Source: Acidimicrobiaceae bacterium (GTDB taxonomy: Bacteria; Actinomycetota; Acidimicrobiia; Acidimicrobiales; Bog-793). From it: a stretch of 47,599 nucleotides of DNA. Location of the stretch: NCBI GenBank assembly GCA_003140595.1, contig PLKG01000162.1, forward strand, positions 1 to 47,599. The letters run 5' to 3'. This document shows, piece after piece, positions 9,148 through 17,965 of the stretch. The position numbers and the translations under genes were made by a program. Under the pieces are notes generated by a model, which was not told where the DNA came from, searched no databases, and worked only from the letters and a program-made list of their open reading frames with translations. Each line of letters opens with the position of its first letter. The first letter of the stretch is position 1.

Positions 9148-9722
9148 TGATCAACTACTTACGGCGCTCCATTGTCCTTGCCCTCTTCTTCCTGGTCTTC
9201 TTCGGCCTGGTGTACGGCTTCGTCGGCACGGGTATCTCCCAGGTCCTCTTCAAGCACCAGGCCGATGGTTCGGTCACGGCCGACGGCTCGACGTTGATAG
9301 GCCAGAACTGGACGAGCCCCAAGTTCTTCCACGGCCGGCCGGACGACTTCGGGCCGTACGCCGGAACCGGCGACAACCCGCTCGTCGCGAACGGCAAGAA
9401 CGGTGAGTCGGCAGCCACAAATCTCGGCCCACGTTCCAAAGTCCTTCTCGCCAACACCGAGGCGCTGATCGCCTATTGGCACAAGATGGGCGTGAACCCC
9501 ACGCCGGACCTGGTCACCACCTCTGGAAGCGGGCTCGACCCGGACATCTCCCCGGCCGACGCCTACGCCGAGGTGCCCATGGTGTCAAGAGCCACCGGGC
9601 TCTCCCCACGAGTGCTCGACCGCCTGATTGCCAGCGAGAGCCAGCCCGCTGAACTCGGTTTCCTGGGCTCGACCTACATCGACGTCCTCCAGTTGAACGT
9701 GGCCCTCGCGAAGATCGAGTGA
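9147..9722 (+). CDS. kdpC: Potassium-transporting ATPase subunit KdpC
   Basis: KdpC is the single-span subunit that increases ATP affinity and helps assembly of the pump. The 191-residue protein has one N-terminal membrane helix (residues about 9-31) and then an extracytoplasmic domain. The domain carries the family markers GQNWTSPKFFHGRPD and the C-terminal GSGLDPDISPADAYAEVP, with GLSPRVLDRLIA further on. The start overlaps the kdpB stop by one base. It ends the strictly overlapping part of the operon; kdpD follows after 123 bp. Confidence 0.96.
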   Translation: MINYLRRSIVLALFFLVFFGLVYGFVGTGISQVLFKHQADGSVTADGSTLIGQNWTSPKFFHGRPDDFGPYAGTGDNPLVANGKNGESAATNLGPRSKVLLANTEALIAYWHKMGVNPTPDLVTTSGSGLDPDISPADAYAEVPMVSRATGLSPRVLDRLIASESQPAELGFLGSTYIDVLQLNVALAKIE

Positions 9723-9845
9723 ACCCCGGGGCGACAGCTGGTCGCTACGGCCGGACCTCCTTGACGCCCGCGGTACTTGCACGGCTAGGTTCGTCAAGAC
9801 AGGGGGCCAGGATGGAGATGATGGTGAGCCAGTGGGGATCGAACG

Positions 9846-11030
9846 GTGAGTAGGGACGCCGAAAGCGGAGAAAGGACGCGCAAGGTCGATCAAGGCGTCG
9901 AGCCGACGGGCAAGTTCCGCGTCTACTTCGGAGCTGTGGCCGGCGTCGGCAAGACCTGGGCCATGCTCGACGAGGGCTGGCGACGCTACAAGCGCGGCTC
10001 GGACGTCGTCATCGGCTTCGTCGAGACCCATGGCCGCGAGCACACAGCTCAGCAGATTCGCGACCTCCCGGTGGTGCCTCGCAAGGTCGTCGACTACCGG
10101 GGCACGACCTTCGAGGAGATGGACCTCGAAGAGGTCCTTGCCCGCAAGCCCGAGGTGGCACTCATAGACGAGCTCGCACACACCAACGTCCCCGGTTCGG
10201 GCCCGCATCCGAAACGTTGGCAGGACGTTCTCGAGATCCTCGACGCTGGAATCGCCGTCGTCAGCACAGTTAACGTCCAGCATCTCGAGAGCGTCGCGGA
10301 TGCCGTGCAACGGATCACCGGCGTGGCCGTACGCGAGCGGGTCCCCGACTGGGTCGTGCGCAGGGCCGACCAGCTCGAGCTGATCGATTCGTCCCCCGAA
10401 CAGCTGCGTCGCCGAATGCTGCACGGCAACGTCTACCCTCCCGAGAAGATCCCCAGCGCCCTTACGAGCTTCTTCCGTTACCAGAACCTCGTGGCCCTGC
10501 GTGAGCTCGCGCTCCGTTTCGTCGCGGACGAGACAGAGGAAGAGCTCTTGGGGTTCCTCGTCGCCCGACATCCCGACATCGTCTGGGACACCGCCGAGCG
10601 CATCATGGTGGTCGTCACCGCAACACCTGGGGTCGACGAGGTTCTGCGCCGTGCCGCCCGGATCGCGGTACGCGCGCACGCAGGTCTGCATGCCGTCTAC
10701 GCGACCGGCGACGACGCTCGACCGGTGTCCAAACAGACGCTCGAAACCATCAAGCACCTAGCCGAGGACCTCGGAGCGACCTGGCACGACATTGTTTCCG
10801 ACGACCCAGCCCCGGCGTTGGTCGACTTCGCCAAGGAGAACCAGATCACCCAGATCGTGCTTGGTGCGGCTCGTTCGTCACGATGGGCGCAGCTCACGGG
10901 CAAGTCCTCTGTCCTTCAGCGTGTGTTGCGATTTGCGCGCCAGTCAGGTATCGACGTTCACGTCATCAACCGTTACGGCGAGAGCGCCCCGCCGGCACTG
11001 GACGTGGCTCCCGAAGTCGGGGGCGACTGA
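9846..11030 (+). CDS. kdpD: Kinase-less KdpD (N-terminal sensor and USP domains only)
   Basis: The 394-residue product matches the N-terminal half of KdpD. Residues about 20-230 form the KdpD domain, with Walker A GAVAGVGKT near 30, the Walker-B-like ALIDELAHTNVPGS near 109, and STVNVQHLESV. Residues about 255-380 form a universal-stress-protein-like domain. The protein then stops. The four membrane helices, the GAF segment and the histidine kinase of full KdpD (about 900 residues) are absent. The 290 bp after the stop code for none of them, and no kdpE is present. Short KdpD forms are known in some cyanobacteria, so this may be functional rather than broken. The start is GTG, preceded by GTGGGGATC. 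Confidence 0.9.
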   Translation: MSRDAESGERTRKVDQGVEPTGKFRVYFGAVAGVGKTWAMLDEGWRRYKRGSDVVIGFVETHGREHTAQQIRDLPVVPRKVVDYRGTTFEEMDLEEVLARKPEVALIDELAHTNVPGSGPHPKRWQDVLEILDAGIAVVSTVNVQHLESVADAVQRITGVAVRERVPDWVVRRADQLELIDSSPEQLRRRMLHGNVYPPEKIPSALTSFFRYQNLVALRELALRFVADETEEELLGFLVARHPDIVWDTAERIMVVVTATPGVDEVLRRAARIAVRAHAGLHAVYATGDDARPVSKQTLETIKHLAEDLGATWHDIVSDDPAPALVDFAKENQITQIVLGAARSSRWAQLTGKSSVLQRVLRFARQSGIDVHVINRYGESAPPALDVAPEVGGD

Positions 11031-11323
11031 GCTCGAGGTTCCGAGCCTGACCGCTTGAGGCAGCCCAGCTCAGGGTGAGTCGGGGACGCCAGGTCGAGGT
11101 GCCGACGGCGCAGCAAGACCGGCGTCTGTCGGCCAGCCACCTGCGAGATCCGACGAGCCGCTCCAGGATCAGGGCGTGAAGACACACTGCCTGACATGTT
11201 CAAAAGCCTGGCCGACTTCGAAGAACAGCTCCTGCTCGCCGCGAGGCGCACCGCGTCGGCGACTTGCCATCGAGGACCTGCACGCCGCGGGTGGGTAGTC
11301 GCGGGTTGCTGGTCAGAGGCCAG
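11031..11323. other. Intergenic region, kdpD to rsgA
   Basis: About 290 bp between convergent genes. I searched it for a KdpE-like or kinase continuation and saw none. A short plus-strand stretch beginning at ATG 11196 (MFKSLADFEEQLLLAARR) looks mildly protein-like but soon runs into rsgA antisense and loses coding character. I do not call a gene. Confidence 0.5.
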
Positions 11324-12484
11324 TCAGCGTTTACGGAGATTGTGCGCAGAACCGCCGAGCGTCTTGTGCCTGTTGGGTTCAGCGACGTGCTCGCGGCGCC
11401 CGGTGGCGAGATGACGTTGCTCGCGGCGCAGATTCTCGAAGCTCATGTAGCGCTCGACGTCGAGGGTCCCGGCGGCGATGGCCTGCTTCACGGCGCAACC
11501 GGGCTCAGAACTGTGACCACAGTCGGAAAAACGGCACGCCGTTGCCAACTCCTCGATCTCCCCAAAGGCGTGCCCGATGGCTTGGTCAGCGTCGAAGAGC
11601 GCGAGCGCCCGCAAGCCCGGTGTGTCGATGAGCAACGCTCCGCCTGGAAGGCGAACGAGCTCGCGTGCGATGGTTGTGTGGCGGCCCCTCCCGTCGCCGC
11701 GGAGCTCTCCAGTCGCAAGGTCGACCGCACCGCGCCCGAGGCGGTTGGCAAGAGTGGACTTGCCGGCGCCTGACGGTCCGATCAGCACGACAGTCGCGCG
11801 CGGCTCGAGAAGCGCGCGCACGGCGTCCATCCCAAGACCGGAGATCGAACTGACAGCCACGACGTCGCCGGCACCGATCAATCGCTTAGTCGCTGCGATG
11901 GCACCTGCGACGTCTTCGACGATGTCCGCCTTGGTCAAGACCGCGACGGGGGCCGCACCACTCTGCCAAGCCAACACCAAGAGACGCTCCAGTCTCCGGG
12001 CCCGGAAGCGGTCCTCGAGCGAGCAGACCACGAACACCTTGTCGACGTTGACCGCGAGCACCTGCGGAGTCTCGGGACTTCCGGCACCGCCGCGCACAAT
12101 TGCGCTGCGCCTCGGGAGCACCTCGGTGAGAAGGCCGTCCTGAAGCACAACCCAGTCACCGACCGTCGGAGCGTTCAATGGATCACGGTCGTGGGCTAAC
12201 TGGGCGGCGACCAGGACCCTCAACTCGCCGGCTTTGGTGAGAACCGTCAGGGAACCGCGATCGACGCGAGCGACGCGGCCCGGCACGGCACCGTCCAGGT
12301 GTCGATCAGCAAAGGCTGCCTCAAATGGCGGACCCCAGCCGAGCGCGGCAAGCAAATCCCCCTGATCTTCGGGCCCCTGTCCATGGGCGGTCGGTACCTC
12401 AGGTGAGCTAGCCGACGACGTGGGTGCCGCCGGAGCAGGTCCGCAACCGGTCGCGGAAGGGACAAGTGAATCTGACAGTTGCAA
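11324..12484 (-). CDS. rsgA: Small ribosomal subunit biogenesis GTPase RsgA
   Basis: RsgA is a circularly permuted GTPase that checks late maturation of the 30S subunit. The 386-residue frame shows the OB-fold region (about 65-125), then the permuted G motifs: G4-like TKAD (184-187), G1/P-loop GPSGAGKS (236-243), the switch segment GRGRHTTIARE, and G3 DTPG near 285. The C-terminal zinc-binding segment CRFSDCGHSSEPGCAVKQA is intact. The annotated start is TTG 12484. Homology begins only near LLAALGWGPPFEAAF (residue 44), so the first 40 residues may be untranslated and a nearby TTG may be the real start. Confidence 0.93.
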   Translation of the reverse strand: MQLSDSLVPSATGCGPAPAAPTSSASSPEVPTAHGQGPEDQGDLLAALGWGPPFEAAFADRHLDGAVPGRVARVDRGSLTVLTKAGELRVLVAAQLAHDRDPLNAPTVGDWVVLQDGLLTEVLPRRSAIVRGGAGSPETPQVLAVNVDKVFVVCSLEDRFRARRLERLLVLAWQSGAAPVAVLTKADIVEDVAGAIAATKRLIGAGDVVAVSSISGLGMDAVRALLEPRATVVLIGPSGAGKSTLANRLGRGAVDLATGELRGDGRGRHTTIARELVRLPGGALLIDTPGLRALALFDADQAIGHAFGEIEELATACRFSDCGHSSEPGCAVKQAIAAGTLDVERYMSFENLRREQRHLATGRREHVAEPNRHKTLGGSAHNLRKR

Positions 12485-12918
12485 GGCTCCTCGGTGTCGG
12501 AGCGTTCGGCCGCGGCGGGCTTTCGCCGAGAACCTGGCGATTACGAAGCCCGCTGCTCGAGCGCGCAGTCAGTACGGGTCTGAACGTGACCTTCGACTTT
12601 CATCCCGGTTGACCTCCCTTCGCTCGAGTGCCCAACCCTAAGAATTGTTACCAGGTCCCTAGTGCGGACGCGCCGTGTCTCGTCAGCACCCGGGAGGCGC
12701 CATCCACTAGGTCCTCGTCCCGTTGGGCATCGGCCCGTGCGATGGCTCACAACTATCGCCCTACCGGCGGGACCGTGCAGGACCTAGAATCGTGGCAGGC
12801 TTGAGTTTGCAGCCAGGCGTTCGTCGCAGAGCTAGCCCGAGGAACAGTCGCTCAGCACTAAGGCTCTGGTCAGCTTCATTCCTTCGGGGGGACTTGTGCA
12901 TCCAGCAAAGGACAGGAC
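12485..12918. other. Divergent intergenic region, rsgA / desaturase
   Basis: This 434 bp region separates divergent rsgA and the desaturase gene and must hold both promoters. I saw no convincing -35/-10 pair, palindrome or RNA fold. Open frames inside it are short, arginine-rich and without similarity. Confidence 0.4.
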
Positions 12919-13839
12919 ATGGGAAGTCTCGTAGTCGACCCAGGCAAGGACCATGTCCTCGTTGAGGAGCTCGCTGGACCCACAGCCAGTTTGTTCAATC
13001 GCCATCTCTCTGTGTCTAAGGAGTGGTACCCCTTCGAGGACGTGCCTTGGGACAAGGCCGCCGACTTCGAAGAGGAGAAATGGAACGCCACGCAGTATCC
13101 CCTCTCCCAAGGTGTACAAAGCGCGATCATCGTGAATGTCCTCACGGAGGACAATCTCCCCTACTACACCCACACCCTCATGTCGCCCATAAAGCCTGGT
13201 CATCCGCTCCGCGACTGGAGCCGGCGCTGGACCGCCGAGGAGTGGCGCCATTCGGCCGCCATTCGGGATTGGATCCTCGCGACACGGGCGATCGATCCCT
13301 ACCGGTTGGAGGACGACCGGATGGCTCAGATGTCAAAGGGACAGGTCCCCCAGAGCAACAGCGTCGCGGAGATGATCTCCTATGTGAGCTTTCAGGAGCT
13401 CGCCACCCAGGTTGCCCATCGCAACACCGGCCAGGCCCTGGACAAGACGATGCGAGGCAAGAAGATCATGTCGAAGGTCGCCGGCGACGAGGGCCTCCAC
13501 CACGCCTTCTACCGCGATCTCGTCCTCGCGGCCCTCGAGATAGACCCGTCGACGATGGTCATGGCGATCCAGAGTGAGCTCCGCAGTTTCAAGATGCCAG
13601 GGACCGGTATCCCTGGCTTCACCGAGCACGAGGAGGCCATAGCCCTCGCGGGAATCTTCGGCGCGCAACAGTTCGTCGACGCAGTTGTGAGGCCGACACT
13701 CGACTACTGGCGGATATTCGACATCGAAGGCTTGAGCCCGCAGGCCGACCAGGCGCGCGAGAAGATCGCCAAGAACCTTGCAGGCCTTACCCGTCTTGCT
13801 GCCGCTCAACAGGCACGCATCTCAGCCCTGCTGGCTTGA
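12919..13839 (+). CDS. Acyl-ACP desaturase (soluble diiron, FA_desaturase_2)
   Basis: These soluble ferritin-like enzymes introduce a double bond into acyl-ACP using a diiron centre, as DesA-type proteins do in mycobacteria. The 306-residue product has the iron ligands in order: Glu in TEDNLPYY near 75, ExxH in AEEWRHS near 109, Glu in SFQELATQ near 158, and a second ExxH in GDEGLHH near 193. The usual second motif is DEKRHE, so the flanking residues differ while the ligands are kept. The ATG start has AAAGGACAGG before it. It converges with the GH130 gene, 28 bp away. Confidence 0.92.
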   Translation: MGSLVVDPGKDHVLVEELAGPTASLFNRHLSVSKEWYPFEDVPWDKAADFEEEKWNATQYPLSQGVQSAIIVNVLTEDNLPYYTHTLMSPIKPGHPLRDWSRRWTAEEWRHSAAIRDWILATRAIDPYRLEDDRMAQMSKGQVPQSNSVAEMISYVSFQELATQVAHRNTGQALDKTMRGKKIMSKVAGDEGLHHAFYRDLVLAALEIDPSTMVMAIQSELRSFKMPGTGIPGFTEHEEAIALAGIFGAQQFVDAVVRPTLDYWRIFDIEGLSPQADQAREKIAKNLAGLTRLAAAQQARISALLA

Positions 13840-13867
13840 GGCCAGCCGATGATCTCGGCTTCTACAG

Positions 13868-15346
13868 TCAGCTTGCGACGAGATCGCTGAGCAAAGCGGG
13901 CAACGACATCGTGGCCACGCCGATGGCGGAGTCACCTATGCCGTATGGGAGGACGAGGATACCCATGTGCACGAGTGAGCCGCAGGAGTAGACGACGTTC
14001 GGCACATAGCCATCCTGCTCATCCGGCTCCGGACTGAGAAGTGGTTGGCGGAGCTGTCCGATGATCCGGGTCGGGTCTTCGAGGTCGAGAAGTATCGCAC
14101 CGATGCGGTAGGTGCGCATCGGGCCGACGCCGTGGGTGAGCACCAGCCAACCGGCCTCGGTCTCGATCGGCGAGCCGCAGTTACCCAGCTGGAGCACTTC
14201 CCAGGTTTGTGTCGGCACCTGGTATGGAAGGGCGTCCTCCCAAATGTGAATGTTGTCAGAGAAGACAACGGTGTTCGTCTCATGATCGGACCTCGACAGC
14301 GCCGCGAAACGGCCCCCGACCTGGCGTGGGAACAAGGCGAGACCCTTGTTGGACGCGCGGTTCACGATTGGCGAGGCGCGAAAGTCACGAAAGTCCTTTG
14401 TCTCCAGAAGCTGCTGGGCGATTTCAACGCCGTCATAGGCGGTGTAAGTGGCGAAATAGGAGACGGTTTGGCCTTCGCGCTCGAAAGGCACGAAGCGGGC
14501 ATCTTCCATGCCATTGCGCTCGGCGGCCATAGCAGGCAGCAGGACCCGTTCGGCGAGCGAGGTGCCCGCCGGAAAGCTGATGTCGTAGGTGCGCTCGGCG
14601 ATCCGGCGCATGAGCGAGATGATCGACAAGTCCTGCCTGCGGGTCGCCAACTGGGCCTGAAGTCGGGTCAGCCGCTCTTCGAGCTCGGCGAGCGTGAACG
14701 TGTCGCCAAGTGCGTCGAGCACATAGTCGGCGCTCTCCCCGTCACTGCGGAGCCGGCGAAGCTCGCTGCGGAACACGACCGCGTCGAGCGGCGCGGGCCG
14801 CGTCACGCCCCTCGTCGAGAATCGTGGTGCGAGGTCGATATCGACTTCGCCACGATCGTCCACCGTGCCGGTGCGGAACTCGATGGAGGACCTATGTCCC
14901 TCGCCGATCGCCCGGACACTCATCACGAACCGCAGACTGCCCTCCGACACCCCGGTCTGGTCAGGGTGAGCCACCATGCTGGGGTTGCAGAGCGCCGCCC
15001 CCTCGAGCGCGTACTCGCTGGTGAATGTCGCACCAAGCAGTAAGAGACGCTCCTCGGAGAGCTTGCACTCAGCGCCTAGGCGATCGGCCAGTTCGTCAGC
15101 GTGCTGACGGAAAGTACCGATGAGATCGCGGTGGCGTCTTCCGAAGCGGGCGGTGAGGTCGTCCAGGGACTGTCCCACCTCACTGTCGTCCAGTGCCAAG
15201 ATGCGTGCCACGACAGCCGAAGTACGGGGCTCTTCCAGGTCGAATCCCTCCTGGCCGGGCACGAAGAACATCGTCACGACCCGGGACGGGTCGGCTGCAA
15301 GGCGCTGGCGGCTGCGACGCAGGCGGCCTGCGATTGCCGAACTCAC
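13868..15346 (-). CDS. GH130-family glycoside phosphorylase/hydrolase
   Basis: GH130 enzymes cleave beta-mannosides, mostly by phosphorolysis to mannose-1-phosphate, and can run in reverse to build mannan. Family features include LAADPSRVV and a PGQE-like segment near the N-terminus, NGMEDARFV mid-protein, YTAYDG, the VPNVVYSCG segment, and the ending LPYGIGDSAIGVA. I chose GTG 15346 because it overlaps the upstream gene's stop as GTGA; GTG 15370 is an alternative, giving 500 instead of 492 residues. At about 490 residues it is longer than the simplest members, owing to an N-terminal helical region. It is the last gene of a GT4/six-hairpin/GH130 operon. Substrate and linkage are unknown. Confidence 0.88.
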   Translation of the reverse strand: MSSAIAGRLRRSRQRLAADPSRVVTMFFVPGQEGFDLEEPRTSAVVARILALDDSEVGQSLDDLTARFGRRHRDLIGTFRQHADELADRLGAECKLSEERLLLLGATFTSEYALEGAALCNPSMVAHPDQTGVSEGSLRFVMSVRAIGEGHRSSIEFRTGTVDDRGEVDIDLAPRFSTRGVTRPAPLDAVVFRSELRRLRSDGESADYVLDALGDTFTLAELEERLTRLQAQLATRRQDLSIISLMRRIAERTYDISFPAGTSLAERVLLPAMAAERNGMEDARFVPFEREGQTVSYFATYTAYDGVEIAQQLLETKDFRDFRASPIVNRASNKGLALFPRQVGGRFAALSRSDHETNTVVFSDNIHIWEDALPYQVPTQTWEVLQLGNCGSPIETEAGWLVLTHGVGPMRTYRIGAILLDLEDPTRIIGQLRQPLLSPEPDEQDGYVPNVVYSCGSLVHMGILVLPYGIGDSAIGVATMSLPALLSDLVAS

Positions 15347-16359
15347 CGCGACGCCGACACGAGCCGACACGCATGTTGCAGTGTGGAAACCAGAGCCAGC
15401 GTCGACTCGGCTCCCTGGTTGAGGTTAGGCCCTCGGGACGTGAGGCCGTCGAAGCCACCGCCCGTTTTCGGATCCCACATGACGTAGTGACCGTCGTTGT
15501 CCCCGAGAAACCAGGCCTCTGCGGCAGCAAGGCCGTCGACCCAACGGCAGTCGCTGTCGACGACCATGGCGCGTGCACAGGCGTCGGCGATCGCAGCTAC
15601 TTCGATTGGTTGCTGGTCGAATGCAGGCCGGATATCGCCGGGTCCGGCACCGCCTGCGGGCGTGACGGACATATGACCGTCCGCGGTCTCGTGCGCCAGT
15701 AGCCACGCCAACAGGTCCAGCCCGTGTAGCAGCAACATCTGCTGGTCCAGCGCCTGGCCGGCGGCGATCATCGCGTCAGGCAGAACCGCGTTTGCGTAAC
15801 GGAGTCGAGCCTCAGGCCACTGCCAGACCGCATCCGCACGTGGTGGCGCCAAACCGTCCGCGACATCGATCAGCAACGCGCGTGCTCCACGGTGGCGGGG
15901 CTCGACTGTCAGGAATTCGGCCGCGCCGAGTCCAGCGAAAGCCATCGCACGCGGGTAGATCGAGCGCCGCTGTGCCGCGCGCTCGAATTCGGCGGTGGCC
16001 GTTTCGCGTAGCCAATCGTCGTCGCTGTGCGAGACGGCAGTACCAAGCCCCCAGATGCTCCTGCCCCAGCAGTCCTCCAAGGCCGGCTCGTCTTCCCAGC
16101 GACCCCGTCGGCTCAACCGGTTCCGGTAGGCACCGCCGGGGTCCTGCGCGTCGATGAGGAACCGAAGGCCGGTCCTGGCGAGCTCGCGCACCTCCGGGGA
16201 AGGATCCGGCTCTCGAGCGGCGACGAGAAGGACCCGGGCCATGTCGTCGGTGCAATAACCGAGCGAATGCCTCGGCGCTGCATATAGCGCGTGCTCGAAG
16301 GTGCCCCGGCCATCGGTCATCCGGTGGAGATGGTCGAACATGGGTGCGGTGCTGGTCAC
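15343..16359 (-). CDS. Predicted six-hairpin (alpha/alpha-toroid) glycosidase-like protein
   Basis: I do not recognise a characterised family for this 338-residue protein. It has repeated Trp/Gly/Asp-rich helical segments typical of alpha/alpha-toroid glycosidases: HSLGYCTDDMARVL, GRWEDEPALEDCWGRSIWGLG, YPRAMAFAGLG, WPEARLRYANAVLPDAMIAAG and AFDQQPIEVAAIADACARA. The acidic residues in CTDDMAR, EDCWGRS and QQPIE are candidate catalytic or binding residues. GTG 16359 is chosen because it overlaps the GT4 stop as GTGA; ATG 16341 is an alternative. Its position between GT4 and GH130 genes, joined by 4 bp overlaps at both ends, says it acts on the same glycan. Confidence 0.75.
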   Translation of the reverse strand: MTSTAPMFDHLHRMTDGRGTFEHALYAAPRHSLGYCTDDMARVLLVAAREPDPSPEVRELARTGLRFLIDAQDPGGAYRNRLSRRGRWEDEPALEDCWGRSIWGLGTAVSHSDDDWLRETATAEFERAAQRRSIYPRAMAFAGLGAAEFLTVEPRHRGARALLIDVADGLAPPRADAVWQWPEARLRYANAVLPDAMIAAGQALDQQMLLLHGLDLLAWLLAHETADGHMSVTPAGGAGPGDIRPAFDQQPIEVAAIADACARAMVVDSDCRWVDGLAAAEAWFLGDNDGHYVMWDPKTGGGFDGLTSRGPNLNQGAESTLALVSTLQHACRLVSASR

Positions 16360-17522
16360 ACCAAGGCCCGGGCCTTGGTGAGAAGGTGATTCGCCAGGTC
16401 CACGTACGATCCCGCGACCACCGACCAGCACATGCTCGGTGCCAGCCGCGACGCCTCTCCCGCCATACGCTGCGCGAGCCCCGGCTCGACGAGCACCCGG
16501 CGAAGTGCTGATACGAGACCCGCCGGGTCGTCACGGTCGACGATCAGGCCCGCACCACTTGCCAACAGCTCGATCGCGTGAGGAAAGGCAGTGGCTACTA
16601 CGGGCCTGCCTGCCGCGATGACGCCGGCAAGCACGCCGGAGGTCACCTGATCAGTCGAGTCATAGGGGAGCACCGCGACTGTGCACGACTGGATCAGCGC
16701 CATGTGGGACTCCACGTCCCTGTAGGTGGCGTCGAAGAAGACCGAGTCTGCAACCCCGTTGCGCGAGGCCTGTTCGACAAGGGCTTGACGGTACGCCTCT
16801 CCGTTGGCGGCGAGCACCTTCGGGTGGGTCTGGCCCGCGATGAGGTAACGGGGTCGGCAGGCAAGGCGTCGCAATGACACCATCGCGTCGATCACCCGCT
16901 CGATACCCTTGCCCGGTCCGATCAGGCCGCAAGTCAAGATCGTCGGCCGAGACCCGGGCGTGGGCGCATGACCAGTCGGGATCGCCGCCCCGTGCGGGAT
17001 GATCGTGACGATCGCGGGGTCGATATCGAACAGGGTGCACAGCCGCGCCCGGGCCGCGCCCGACATGACGACCACGTGATCGGCCATCGCAGCGACAGCC
17101 ACGAGGGTCGACCGCTGGTGCGGTGTGGGGTCGGCGAGAATCGTGTGGGCGATCACGATCGAAGGGATGTGCAGGCCGTCGAGGACGTCCAGCACCTCGT
17201 CGCCGTCGGCACCTCCGTAAATTCCGTACTCGTGTTGGATTATCGCCACGTCGCAGCTATTGAGCAGTTCCGAGCTCGCCACGACCGATCGCGGTGAGCC
17301 ATTCACGAGCTCGCCGATCACGCGCTTGCTTGACGAGGGCCGTCCGTCCGCCACTCGCACAATGCTCACCTCGGCACCGTTTGCCACCAGCCCGTCTGCA
17401 AGAGCCGTGCTGAACGTCGCCATCCCGCACGCGGTCGGGGGATAAGTGCTGAGTATCCCGAAAGAAGGGGTACGACGACTCCCACCGCCGAACGGCGGGG
17501 TGAGTTGACTTTCGATGGGCAC
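16356..17522 (-). CDS. Glycosyltransferase family 4 (GT-B fold)
   Basis: This 388-residue retaining glycosyltransferase has the GT4 layout. The N-terminal Rossmann half starts with FGILSTYPPTACGMATF, has the acceptor-side QHEYGIYGG segment near 120, and the linker IPHGAAIP near 190. The C-terminal half begins with TILTCGLIGPGKG and holds the nucleotide-sugar EX7E-type region near AVLPYDSTDQVTSGVLAGVIAAGRPVVAT. There is no signal peptide or membrane span, so the enzyme is cytoplasmic. The neighbouring GH130 gene suggests GDP-mannose as donor, but this is inference. It is the first gene of the three-gene coupled operon. Confidence 0.9.
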   Translation of the reverse strand: MPIESQLTPPFGGGSRRTPSFGILSTYPPTACGMATFSTALADGLVANGAEVSIVRVADGRPSSSKRVIGELVNGSPRSVVASSELLNSCDVAIIQHEYGIYGGADGDEVLDVLDGLHIPSIVIAHTILADPTPHQRSTLVAVAAMADHVVVMSGAARARLCTLFDIDPAIVTIIPHGAAIPTGHAPTPGSRPTILTCGLIGPGKGIERVIDAMVSLRRLACRPRYLIAGQTHPKVLAANGEAYRQALVEQASRNGVADSVFFDATYRDVESHMALIQSCTVAVLPYDSTDQVTSGVLAGVIAAGRPVVATAFPHAIELLASGAGLIVDRDDPAGLVSALRRVLVEPGLAQRMAGEASRLAPSMCWSVVAGSYVDLANHLLTKARALV

Positions 17523-17686
17523 GAGACTCCTCGAGGTTGCTGGTCGGGCGTCGAAACCGGCGCGGGCCGATCAGGGGAGGTCCTGGACGACCGTCCTGCC
17601 CAAGCAAAGCGACTCTCCCGAAAGGAACTACCAACACAAGGTTACCGTGCCGGGCGCCTCGCCGGAGCGCGGCGTTGCCCGGAGGC

Positions 17687-17881
17687 CTAGATCGTGAACG
17701 GGCTTTCGCTCAGAGACGTGCGGGGCGTGTCCAACGAGTACGGGTGCTCCTGGTCCAGCGCGGCCGGGTGCTCTTCGAGGTCGCCCAGGAGCCTTGCCAG
17801 GCTCGCCTCGGCCACGCACACGACGCTGTCGGCGGCGCCAGGGTGTCTTATCGTGTCAACGACGCCTGTGACTCTGACGAG
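17687..17881 (-). pseudogene. Decayed C-terminal fragment of a GH130-like gene
   Basis: The minus-strand frame ending at TAG 17687 reads VRVTGVVDTIRHPGAADSV followed by VCVAEASLARLLGDLEEHP. This closely resembles the normal GH130 C-terminus (a DTxRxYYGAADSVVxxA pattern followed by a short helix) and parallels the intact GH130 of this window, which ends YGIGDSAIGVATMSLPALL. High GC at third codon positions continues to the stop. Upstream, no start codon or further GH130 sequence is present: the frame runs straight into the deaminase stop codon at 17966. HP replaces the expected Tyr-Tyr, suggesting decay. A 44-residue peptide from GTG 17821 is the only alternative coding reading. Confidence 0.5.
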
Positions 17882-17965
17882 TTGCTCGCTCAGAGCACTC
17901 GCCGCGCCAACTGCGCGGTCCGGTGTCCATAGCCCGTTGTTACGGCTGCCCGTGCACGACGCGTG

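Noticed and set aside
9585-10757. 390-residue minus-strand ORF opposite kdpD
   Set aside because: Antisense shadow of kdpD and kdpC; low-complexity, no similarity.
11196-11414. 72-residue plus-strand ORF after kdpD starting MFKSLADFEEQ
   Set aside because: Only the first 16 codons look protein-like; the rest is rsgA antisense. Not a kdpE fragment.
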